Origin: Bacteroidota bacterium
Lineage (GTDB): Bacteria > Bacteroidota > Bacteroidia > UKL13-3
DNA: 8,370 nucleotides
Reading direction: 5' to 3'
NCBI GenBank assembly: GCA_010027395.1
Contig: RGVD01000109.1
Span: forward strand, 1 to 8,370
Part shown: piece after piece, positions 1 through 6,056 of the stretch
How positions within the stretch are numbered: position 1 is the first letter of the stretch
How the letters are laid out: each line of letters starts with the position of its first letter
Translations under genes and position numbers: made by a program
The notes under the pieces: model-generated
What the model was told of the DNA's origin: nothing
Databases searched by the model: none
What the model saw: the letters and a program-made list of their open reading frames with translations, nothing else

Positions 1-926
1 ACAAATTGAGAGCGAGAGGTACCGGAAATGTAAGGCTTGAACTTACGAGGCAAGGTGCATTTAATATGTATGGGGAAGTAACATTGAGCAATGGTGACTA
101 TCAATTTAGTGCTGTGAATGTGATGAGTAAAAAGTTCCTCCTGCAAAGTGGAAGTAAGATAACCTGGGGTGGAGATCCATTTGATGCAAGGTTAAATATA
201 ACAGGTTTATATCCATTGCGAACTACCATTAATGAGATTTATAGTACCAATGCCTCTTCACAAAATACAAATACCAAAATTCCAGTTGAATGTTTAATGA
301 ATATCAGAGGAAATTTAAGCAGTCCTGTTTATAGTTTTGATATTAATTTTCCTAACCTTGAAAATAGCCTAAGTGGCACAGAGGCTAATGGACTAAATGC
401 GGTGGTTTCTTCTATTAGAAAGGAACCTGAGAATATGACTCAACAAGTAATTAGCCTATTGATTTTTGGTAAGTTCACACCTTTGGCTAATGTAAATCAG
501 AACAATAATGTAAGCAATAATATTGGTGTGAATACGCTTTCAGATTTAGCATCATCGCAAATAAACAATGCCTTAAATAAAGTGGTACCTGGTTTTGACT
601 TTAGTGTAGATATGCAGAATGCCATTGCAGTAGACCCCACTAAAGGAAGATCTTTTCTTTTGTCGGCATCAAAAAAGTTTTTTGACAATAGGCTTGAAGT
701 GATGGGCTCATTTGCTACAGATAATTCACAGAATAATATTATTACCCAATATAATATATCAACAAGTGGCAATTTTAAGGCCCGTGCGTTTAACCGACAA
801 GCTTTAAATCCTATTTATGATAAAAACATAACCACACAAGGTTTGGGATTGTATTACCGTAAAGAGTTTGATAACTTCTACGACCTTTTTAATATCAGAA
901 AGAAGAAAATGGTTTCATTAAAGTAA
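1..926 (+). CDS. TamB/DUF490-family translocation and assembly module protein, C-terminal part (5' truncated by window edge)
   Basis: This is the C-terminal ~307 codons of a much larger envelope protein; the frame is open to the left edge, so the true start lies outside the window and the TTG at base 6 is not a start. Numbering from that TTG, the sequence shows the TamB C-terminal pattern: short beta-rich segments, the GSKITWGGDPFDARLNI stretch (about 49-65), an IRGNLSSPVYSFDINFP strand pair (100-116), the QQVISLLIFGKF segment (146-157), and SDLASSQINNALNKVVPGFD (179-198) followed by KKFFDNRLEV. In the known family, TamB is an inner-membrane-anchored protein spanning the periplasm as a beta-taco groove, working with a BamA-type outer-membrane partner in protein assembly and phospholipid transport. 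The conserved domain lies at the C-terminus, which fits. The stop is one base before the lipid kinase start, suggesting co-transcription. The family call is confident; the transport role is inferred from the family. Confidence 0.85.
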   Translation, partial: KLRARGTGNVRLELTRQGAFNMYGEVTLSNGDYQFSAVNVMSKKFLLQSGSKITWGGDPFDARLNITGLYPLRTTINEIYSTNASSQNTNTKIPVECLMNIRGNLSSPVYSFDINFPNLENSLSGTEANGLNAVVSSIRKEPENMTQQVISLLIFGKFTPLANVNQNNNVSNNIGVNTLSDLASSQINNALNKVVPGFDFSVDMQNAIAVDPTKGRSFLLSASKKFFDNRLEVMGSFATDNSQNNIITQYNISTSGNFKARAFNRQALNPIYDKNITTQGLGLYYRKEFDNFYDLFNIRKKKMVSLK

Positions 927-927
927 T

Positions 928-1830
928 ATGAATTTGAGTAAACACATATTATTTATTGTGAATCCATTTGCAGGTAAAGGCAAAGCACTATCAGTTGCTA
1001 ATCATGCTCTAGAGGTTTTAAATAAAAATGGTATTAAGACTACCTTATTTATCAGCCAATCTAAGGGAGATATTTCCAATATTACCTCAAAATATAACAG
1101 CAATGACTTTACCAGTGTTGCAGTATTAGGTGGAGATGGCACTATGCATGAGGTATTGAATGCTGTGATGGAAAATGAATCTTGGTTGAAGTTATCTTAT
1201 CTGCTATTCCCTTGTGGTACTGGTAATGCCTTTAATTATGACCTTGATTGTTTGACTTCAGACAAAGCAATTGACCTTTTGTTGAATGGAAAAGATACCT
1301 TGATAGATATCGCAGAAGTGAAAACAAATGCAGGGAGTATTTGGTCCTTTAACATAGTTGGCTGCGGTCTAGTTGCTCATATCAATGTATTGGCAGAAAA
1401 AATGAGGTGGTTAGGTTCAGCTCGATATACAGTTGCTTCACTAATTAAAATTCTTTCTAATCCTACTATTAAGGCCAAGGTTATTGCAAATGGTAAAGAG
1501 GTAAATGCAGAGTTTTGTTTCTTGTTTGCTTGCAATACCCGCTATACAGGTAAGGCAATGAAAATGGCTCCTATGGCTAGTCTTAATGATGGAAAGATTG
1601 ATTTATTAATAGTTAAAAAAGCATCTCGTTTGACGTTATTAGGATTATTTTCAAAGGTGTTTAGTGGAAAGCACATGGATTCACATTTGTTGCAATATGT
1701 TCAAACAAGTCATTTGAAAATTGAAACAGAAATACCAGAAATAGTAAACATTGATGGTGAGATAAAAGGAAATACTTCTTTAGAAATTTTGATGCACCCA
1801 AAAAAGTTGAAAATAATTTCTCAAGCTTAA
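928..1830 (+). CDS. Diacylglycerol kinase family lipid kinase (DAGKc/YegS/DgkB-like, COG1597)
   Basis: A cytoplasmic or membrane-associated ATP-dependent lipid kinase of 300 residues, the usual length for bacterial soluble DAG/sphingosine-type kinases. Motifs in order: an N-terminal strand with NPFAGKGKA (12-20); the nucleotide-binding GGDGT (68-72) continuing into MHEVLNAVM; PCGTGNAF (95-102); FNIVGCGLVAHI (141-152), matching the family position after the ATP lobe; NDGKIDLLIVKK (220-231); and IDGE (275-278), which carries the acidic residues implicated in catalysis in DgkB/YegS. All key motifs are intact. In the family the substrate is diacylglycerol (giving phosphatidic acid) or a related lipid; the exact lipid cannot be read from sequence. 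The ATG is one base after the tamB-like stop, so the two are probably one transcript. The stop overlaps the convergent queE stop. NAD kinase shares the GGDGT fold, but the later motifs favour DAGKc. Confidence 0.9.
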   Translation: MNLSKHILFIVNPFAGKGKALSVANHALEVLNKNGIKTTLFISQSKGDISNITSKYNSNDFTSVAVLGGDGTMHEVLNAVMENESWLKLSYLLFPCGTGNAFNYDLDCLTSDKAIDLLLNGKDTLIDIAEVKTNAGSIWSFNIVGCGLVAHINVLAEKMRWLGSARYTVASLIKILSNPTIKAKVIANGKEVNAEFCFLFACNTRYTGKAMKMAPMASLNDGKIDLLIVKKASRLTLLGLFSKVFSGKHMDSHLLQYVQTSHLKIETEIPEIVNIDGEIKGNTSLEILMHPKKLKIISQA

Positions 1831-2441
1831 TCGATGCACATATACTTGTGGGTTTGTAAACTGATTTTCCATTGCGGATTTTCTTTTACAAAGTCGATAA
1901 TCAAAGGCAGCATTTCTTTTGATTTATCCCATTCAGGCTGAAGGTAAAGTTTGCAATTTGCTTTAACCATAGCGGCATTTTTGGCAGCCCAATCAAAATC
2001 TGATTTGTTAAAAATTACTACCTTAAGTTCGTCTGCATGAATGATACTCTCTGAAAGTGGAGCTTTAAATTTCTTTGGCGAAACACATACCCAATCCCAA
2101 GCGCCACTCATTGGATGTGCTGCAGATGTTTCAATATTGGTTTGTATGTTTTTTGATTTAAACAAAGCTGTCAATTCAGATAAATCATGCATTAAGGGCT
2201 CGCCACCGGTTATAACTACTAGCTGTGCATTTGCTTTTTCAACCCATGATACGATTTCATTAAGCTCGTATTGGGGATGTTTGTCAGCCTCCCAACTTTC
2301 TTTTACATCGCACCAAACACAACCTACATCACAACCACCTAGACGAATGAAATAGGCAGCATTTCCCGTGTAATATCCTTCTCCTTGTATGGTGTAAAAA
2401 TGCTCCATTACAGGCAAAGTTTGTTTGTGATTTGAATTCAA
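1827..2441 (-). CDS. queE: 7-carboxy-7-deazaguanine synthase (radical SAM, queuosine/preQ0 pathway)
   Basis: QueE converts 6-carboxy-5,6,7,8-tetrahydropterin to 7-carboxy-7-deazaguanine, the step before preQ0 in queuosine synthesis. Visible are FYTIQGEG (15-22), the radical-SAM cluster motif C37-x3-C41-x2-C44 with the following D45, ITGGEP (77-82) for SAM binding, SPKK (121-124), LQPEW (167-171) and a C-terminal SLQTHKY (194-200), all typical of the Bacteroidota form. At about 204 residues it is full length. Start choice is uncertain. The TTG at 2441 abuts the upstream gene's TAA in the same frame, and the first ATG is at 2408 (residue 12). As I recall, homologues conserve the LPVM that precedes the ATG, so I keep the upstream start; an internal TTG at 2417 is also possible. 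It is the last gene of the miaB run and its stop overlaps that of the lipid kinase. Confidence 0.92.
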   Translation of the reverse strand: MNSNHKQTLPVMEHFYTIQGEGYYTGNAAYFIRLGGCDVGCVWCDVKESWEADKHPQYELNEIVSWVEKANAQLVVITGGEPLMHDLSELTALFKSKNIQTNIETSAAHPMSGAWDWVCVSPKKFKAPLSESIIHADELKVVIFNKSDFDWAAKNAAMVKANCKLYLQPEWDKSKEMLPLIIDFVKENPQWKISLQTHKYMCID

Positions 2442-2984
2442 TTATTTGATGACGTTAAGGTAGTGAAATATTTGCTGCGTAAGGTTAACAATGTCTTTGT
2501 TGTTTTTGGTATCTATCATGGCATCAAAGTAGCGAGTCCCATTCTCATGCATTCCCGATATTTTATAGTCTGCTTTACTATATACACTCATGGCATGAAG
2601 CGGCAAAATATCATCAAAATATACACCTATTAACAAATCAAAATGGGTACTTAAAAACCTTCCAATTTTGCTCTTATCAGGTAGATTGAAAACATCCAAT
2701 TTTTCTTGCCAAAAGAACTCAGACTGAATATGTATTTTCTTGGTATGAGGTAATACTTTCTGATCAACAAAACCCATTAAGAATACTTTTTTACCATGCT
2801 CTCTTAAGGACGCTGCAAAGCGCTGCACATTTTCTTCATTTTGTTTGTTAGCAGCATCATACACAATACCAATTTCGTTCATTTGGTCGAATGATACGAG
2901 TTTATTTTTCTTATGGATATTCGCAGCTTGAAGATTAAGCCTTCGTTTACCAAAAAAAGTTTTTATGTCTTGAATAAATTTCAT
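2442..2984 (-). CDS. DUF6913-like conserved hypothetical protein of Bacteroidota
   Basis: A 180-residue protein with no signal peptide or membrane segment visible, so probably cytoplasmic. The N-terminus is short, basic and amphipathic (KFIQDIKTFFGKRR, 2-15). It is followed by an alpha/beta pattern: IGIVYDA (38-44), a helix ending in REHGKKVFLMGF (61-72), FDLLIGVYFDD (115-125), LPLHAMSVYSKADYKISG (127-144) and YFDAMID (152-158). From memory this matches the small Bacteroidota family DUF6913, whose function is unknown; I could not run a profile search. The ATG at 2984 lies 6 bases after the sigma-54 regulator stop and the TAA directly abuts queE, so it is translationally packed within the miaB operon. 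In many Bacteroidota I recall an LptE-like gene after the miaB/sigma-54 pair; this protein has no lipobox and is not LptE. The gene is certainly coding; its role is unknown. Confidence 0.75.
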   Translation of the reverse strand: MKFIQDIKTFFGKRRLNLQAANIHKKNKLVSFDQMNEIGIVYDAANKQNEENVQRFAASLREHGKKVFLMGFVDQKVLPHTKKIHIQSEFFWQEKLDVFNLPDKSKIGRFLSTHFDLLIGVYFDDILPLHAMSVYSKADYKISGMHENGTRYFDAMIDTKNNKDIVNLTQQIFHYLNVIK

Positions 2985-2990
2985 GGTCGC

Positions 2991-4223
2991 TTATTCTAAA
3001 TCGTACTGTTTAATTTTTCTATAAAGCGTTCTTTCTGAAATACCCAATTCGTTAGCTGCTTTCTTGCGTTTGCCATTGTATTTATTCAAGGCCTTTTTAA
3101 TCATTTCAATTTCTTGTTGCTCCAAAGATAAAGATTCTTGAATCGGCTGCGCTTCGGTTATCTCAATAACATTCGGATTGTTGGCTACCACATTATTTGC
3201 TGGTTGAACTTGTGGTGAGGGGTTATTAAAGGAGGTATCTTGATAGGTATTTGCAAAATGATTTTGAGTCATTAATTCACTGCTAACTGGACTTGTTCCA
3301 CCTTGTAGCATGCCATATACCACCCCTTTCAGCTCGTTCAAATCTTTACGAAGGTCTATCAATACCTTATAAAATATATCACGTTCACTTAGATTTGAAT
3401 GTTCGCCACCTAAGCCAGTAAATAGTGCTGGAATACCTGATTTTTCTGCTGGCAATACTTGCCTTAATTCTTGGGCATTCACATTTTTATCTTCATCAAG
3501 AACAGAAAGTTGCTCGGCTACATTCTTTAATTGACGGATATTACCAGGCCATCTGTAATTGATAAGTAATTGTTGTGCTTCAACGTCTAACAATACAGGT
3601 TTTGATTTGTATTTTTCGGCAAAGTCAGCACTGAATTTTCTGAATAATAAATGAATATCTTCTTTTCTCTCTCGAAGAGAAGGCACTTTGATAGGCACGG
3701 TTGAAAGTCTATAATACAAATCTTCTCTGAATTTGCCGCTAGCTGAATAGTCTAATAAATCTCTATTGGTTGCAGCAATAATGCGCACATCCGTTTTTTG
3801 TGTTTTTGAAGAGCCCACTTTTATGAACTCTCCGCTTTCTAATACACGAAGCAGCCGAGCTTGGGTTTCTAGAGGTAATTCACCGACTTCATCTAAAAAA
3901 ATAGTTCCTCCATTCACAGTTTCAAAATAACCTTTACGGGTATCTAATGCACCAGTGAATGAACCTTTCTCGTGTCCGAATAATTCTGAATCTATTGTAC
4001 CTTCAGGGATGGCACCACAATTAACAGCTATAAATGGCCCGTGTTTACGATTGCTCAACGCGTGTATTACCTTACTGAAAGCTTCCTTACCCACACCACT
4101 TTCACCATTAATTAAAACGGTAATATCGGTTGGAGCCACTTTTGTAGCAGTAACCAAAGCATAATTAAGCAAGGTCGAATTGCCTATTATCTCAAACCTT
4201 TGTTTTATATCTTGTATGTTCAT
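2991..4223 (-). CDS. Sigma-54-interacting transcriptional activator (AAA+ plus Fis-type HTH, no sensor domain)
   Basis: An enhancer-binding-protein-type ATPase that remodels sigma-54 RNA polymerase. The AAA+ domain starts almost at the N-terminus. Walker A is GESGVGKE (40-47); the sigma-54 contact loop is GSFTGA (87-92), with Ser in place of the usual first Ala; Walker B is GGTIFLDEVGEL (105-116); sensor I is AATNRDL (150-156). The arginine-finger region FREDLYYRL (165-173) and WPGNIRQL (225-232) close the domain. Residues about 262-368 are a long linker rich in Asn, Pro, Gln and Ser with no recognisable fold. A Fis-type helix-turn-helix occupies about 370-408 (KKAANELGISERTLYRKIK). There is no receiver, GAF or PAS domain, so activity may be set by expression or by a partner. 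It lies 13 bases after miaB and 6 before the DUF6913-like gene. The miaB neighbourhood is, from memory, conserved in Bacteroidota. Target promoters are not identifiable here. Confidence 0.92.
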   Translation of the reverse strand: MNIQDIKQRFEIIGNSTLLNYALVTATKVAPTDITVLINGESGVGKEAFSKVIHALSNRKHGPFIAVNCGAIPEGTIDSELFGHEKGSFTGALDTRKGYFETVNGGTIFLDEVGELPLETQARLLRVLESGEFIKVGSSKTQKTDVRIIAATNRDLLDYSASGKFREDLYYRLSTVPIKVPSLRERKEDIHLLFRKFSADFAEKYKSKPVLLDVEAQQLLINYRWPGNIRQLKNVAEQLSVLDEDKNVNAQELRQVLPAEKSGIPALFTGLGGEHSNLSERDIFYKVLIDLRKDLNELKGVVYGMLQGGTSPVSSELMTQNHFANTYQDTSFNNPSPQVQPANNVVANNPNVIEITEAQPIQESLSLEQQEIEMIKKALNKYNGKRKKAANELGISERTLYRKIKQYDLE

Positions 4224-4236
4224 TTAAAATTTCGAA

Positions 4237-5619
4237 TTAAAACGTAAACTTATCAATAGCCTTGCCAATCAAACTGGTTTGTGTGGAGCGTTCAATTTTT
4301 ACAGCCACATAGTTACCTTTTTGATATAAACCATCCTTAGGGAAAATGACCGTATGATTGGTTTCGCTTCTACCTACCCAATCTTGATCTGATTTCTTTG
4401 AGTTGCCTTCAATCAAAACAATATGGGTACTTCCCACTTGTTTGGCATTTTTAGCAATGCTTATGCTATGCTGTAAATTGATAATTTCTTGTAACCTGCT
4501 AAGCTTCACATCGTTTGGAATGTCGTCAGGATACCTACGTGCAGCAAGGGTTCCAGGTCTTTCACTATAGGTGTACATGTAGGCAAAATCAAACTGGGCA
4601 TATTCAAACATGCTCAAAGTATCTTTGTGCTCATCTTCGGTTTCGCTGCAGAAACCCGCAATCACATCGCTTGAAATACCACAATTAGGTATGATTTCAC
4701 GAATTTTATCCAATCTATTCATAAACCACTCTCTATCGTAAGTGCGGTTCATCATACTCAATACACGGCTATTGCCATGTTGCAAGGGGTAATGAATGTG
4801 CTTACAGATATTTGGGTATTTTACCATGGTATAAAGTACTTCATCCGTAATATCTTTAGGGTGTGAGGATGAGAATCGAACCCTCAAATCAGGAGCTACA
4901 AGAGCAACCTTTTCAAGTAATTGGGCGAAGTTACAAACAATATCTCCTTGTTCGTTTTCCTCTTTATAGCTATCTACATTTTGACCTAAAAGACTTACTT
5001 CTTTATAGCCATTATTGTATAAATCTTGTGCTTCTTTTATAATAGATGCTGAAGAACGACTGCGCTCACGGCCTCTTGTAAAAGGCACTACACAGAAGCT
5101 ACACATGTTATCACAACCGCGCATGATACTTATATAGGCATTGATGCCGTTGCTGCTTAATCTCACAGGGGTGATTTCAGCATACGTTTCTTCTCTACTT
5201 AATAAAACATTAATGGCTTTTTGTCCCTCTTCCACTTTAGCTATCAAGGCTGGAATATCTCTGTAGGCATCGGGTCCCACAACAATATCCACCAATTGCT
5301 GCTTCTCCATTAACTCTTCTTTTAAGCGCTCTGCCATACAGCCCAAAACGCCTACTATCATTCCAGGATTGCTTTTTTTAGTGTGTTTTATTTCTTTTAA
5401 TCGTCCCCATACATGGCTTTCAGCATTGTCTCTTATGGCACATGTGTTTACAAAAACCACATCAGCATCTAGCATATTTTTAGTAGTTCTAAAACCATTG
5501 TCAGCCATAATACTTGCCACTACCTCGCTGTCAGCTAGGTTCATGGCACATCCATAAGTTTCTATATATAGGTTTCGTGTAGCATTTTCGGGCTGCACTG
5601 ATGAGGTTACGCCTTTCAT
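4237..5619 (-). CDS. miaB: tRNA-2-methylthio-N6-dimethylallyladenosine synthase MiaB
   Basis: A radical-SAM methylthiotransferase that converts i6A37 to ms2i6A37 next to the anticodon of tRNAs reading UNN codons. At 460 residues it is full length. The N-terminal UPF0004 domain starts at TYGCAMNLADSE (21-32) and carries the three cysteines of the auxiliary Fe-S cluster, C24, C60 (VNTCAIRDNAE) and C94 (LGCMAERLK). The radical-SAM core holds C169-x3-C173-x2-C176 followed by VVPFTRGRERSR (177-188), the MiaB signature. SSHPKDI (251-257) and MMNRTYDREWF (289-299) also match. A TRAM RNA-binding domain covers about 393-458. The TRGRERSR motif and overall length favour MiaB over RimO or MtaB. It is first in the - strand run, with the sigma-54 activator starting 13 bases downstream. 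A -7-like box lies 24 bases upstream of the ATG. No defects are visible. Confidence 0.96.
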   Translation of the reverse strand: MKGVTSSVQPENATRNLYIETYGCAMNLADSEVVASIMADNGFRTTKNMLDADVVFVNTCAIRDNAESHVWGRLKEIKHTKKSNPGMIVGVLGCMAERLKEELMEKQQLVDIVVGPDAYRDIPALIAKVEEGQKAINVLLSREETYAEITPVRLSSNGINAYISIMRGCDNMCSFCVVPFTRGRERSRSSASIIKEAQDLYNNGYKEVSLLGQNVDSYKEENEQGDIVCNFAQLLEKVALVAPDLRVRFSSSHPKDITDEVLYTMVKYPNICKHIHYPLQHGNSRVLSMMNRTYDREWFMNRLDKIREIIPNCGISSDVIAGFCSETEDEHKDTLSMFEYAQFDFAYMYTYSERPGTLAARRYPDDIPNDVKLSRLQEIINLQHSISIAKNAKQVGSTHIVLIEGNSKKSDQDWVGRSETNHTVIFPKDGLYQKGNYVAVKIERSTQTSLIGKAIDKFTF

Positions 5620-5642
5620 TCTTCAGATAAAAATTTGGACTG

Positions 5643-5650
5643 CAAATGTA
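5643..5650 (-). promoter_or_regulatory. Putative -7 promoter box for the miaB operon
   Basis: Read on the - strand this is TACATTTG, an exact match to the Bacteroidota housekeeping -7 consensus TAnnTTTG. It would give a transcript starting about 18 bases before the miaB ATG at 5619. The expected -33 TTTG is only weakly present (TTTCTG at 5672-5677, spacing about 21), so this is a motif match, not a demonstrated promoter. It is the only such match I found between miaB and the repeat cluster. Confidence 0.4.
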
Positions 5651-5794
5651 GGCTTTTTTCTGACAGAGTGGCAGAAAATTTTGGGGATTTCAAGATTTAA
5701 TAAATAAAAAGTTTTCCTTCCTACTTGGTAATTAAAAAGCCCTCATAGGTTGATGTCTATATCTAAGGTTCGTGTTGTTTTTATCAGACTAAAA

Positions 5795-5834
5795 ATGGTA
5801 GGTGACGCTTGGCTATAACACTGACAATAGGCAG
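5795..5834. repeat. Degenerate repeat unit A (direct repeat of 6011-6050)
   Basis: Aligned without gaps to 6011-6050, 30 of 40 positions match. Shared blocks include ATGGT, GGTGA, GCT, GCTATAA and GGCA. Unlike the second copy, its inverted repeat is decayed (ATGGTAGGTG versus ACTGACAAT), so a hairpin would be weak. I interpret it as an older copy of the same dispersed palindromic element. Confidence 0.55.
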
Positions 5835-5872
5835 TATGGTTTTTGGAACTCACTAAACTTCAAACTTAGCTT

Positions 5873-5908
5873 ACCCCGAAGGATGTGAAATAATTATAGC
5901 CCTAGGGG
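5873..5908. repeat. Degenerate repeat unit B (ACCCCGAAGG half-palindrome)
   Basis: It begins with the ten bases ACCCCGAAGG, identical to 5946-5955, but the right half of the palindrome is lost (GATG instead of GGGT). An AATAATTATAG stretch follows, then the 8-base palindrome CCCTAGGG (5900-5907). It aligns loosely with unit B' (GTGAAATAA against GTTCAATAA), suggesting a shared origin. From memory, CCCCGAAGGGG palindromes recur in Bacteroidota intergenic DNA; this was not searched. Confidence 0.5.
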
Positions 5909-5943
5909 AAACATACGGAAATAAAATAAAGGAAGGCAATGAA

Positions 5944-5960
5944 GAACCCCGAAGGGGTTC
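5944..5960. repeat. GC-rich hairpin in repeat unit B' (possible terminator of the upstream - strand operon)
   Basis: A perfect 7-base inverted repeat, GAACCCC (5944-5950) and GGGGTTC (5954-5960), with a 3-base spacer. In this AT-rich context it is the strongest short GC hairpin in the region. On the - strand it lies about 97 bases past the stop of the dockerin-like gene and is followed by pyrimidine-rich sequence but no clean T-run. It could therefore be a weak terminator for that operon, or simply the core of a dispersed palindromic repeat. The unit continues to about 5978 through CCATGACCATGG. Confidence 0.5.
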
Positions 5961-6009
5961 AATAACCATGACCATGGTATACGTTTTATTCAATTATTAT
6001 TGAAGTTTA

Positions 6010-6045
6010 CATGGTTGGTGAGGCTGCGCTATAATACCAACCATG
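6010..6045. repeat. Inverted repeat/hairpin in repeat unit A'
   Basis: CATGGTTGGT (6010-6019) and ACCAACCATG (6036-6045) are exact reverse complements, giving a 10-base stem around a 16-base loop, GAGGCTGCGCTATAAT. It sits 11 bases past the stop of the dockerin-like gene, so it would lie in the 3' end of that mRNA. There is no following T-run, so it is not a standard intrinsic terminator; protection of the 3' end or a dispersed repeat are alternatives. The element up to 6050 is 75 percent identical to 5795-5834. Confidence 0.6.
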
Positions 6046-6056
6046 GGCAATTTCAA

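Larger units (their letters stand above)
5620..6056. other. 437-base gene-free region between miaB and the secreted-protein operon
   Basis: No reading frame here looks coding on either strand. The part next to miaB (5620-5790) is AT-rich and contains the putative miaB promoter. The rest (5795-6050) consists of short related palindromic pieces in the order A-B-B'-A': A at 5795-5834, B at 5873-5908, B' at 5946-5978 and A' at 6011-6050. No tRNA, transposase fragment or CRISPR unit is visible. The region separates two - strand transcription units, so it must accommodate both the 3' end of the secreted-protein operon and the promoter of miaB. Confidence 0.7.

Noticed and set aside
497..772. Open frame of 91 codons on the - strand within the TamB-like gene
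   Set aside because: It is fully antisense to a well-supported coding region and its translation has no recognisable motif.
2041..2355. Open frame of 104 codons on the + strand within queE
   Set aside because: It is antisense to queE, whose radical-SAM motifs are intact, so it is a shadow frame.
2442..2984. LptE-like lipoprotein expected after the miaB/sigma-54 pair
   Set aside because: The protein has a basic amphipathic N-terminus with no signal peptide or lipobox cysteine, and its strand pattern fits a DUF6913-like protein instead.
3955..4164. Open frame of 69 codons on the + strand within the sigma-54 activator gene
   Set aside because: It is antisense to the Walker A and GSFTGA coding region and has no independent support.
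5369..5557. Open frame of 62 codons on the + strand within miaB
   Set aside because: It is antisense to the conserved N-terminal Fe-S domain of miaB and is not credible as a gene.
5973..5978. CCATGG/GTATAC palindromes near 5972-5982 as an operator
   Set aside because: Short restriction-site-like palindromes within a repeat unit; they are not near a convincing promoter.
5795..6050. CRISPR array in the repeat-bearing intergenic region
   Set aside because: The repeats are only two copies of each of two different units, with uneven spacing and 75 percent identity for the longer pair; there are no regular spacers and no cas genes.
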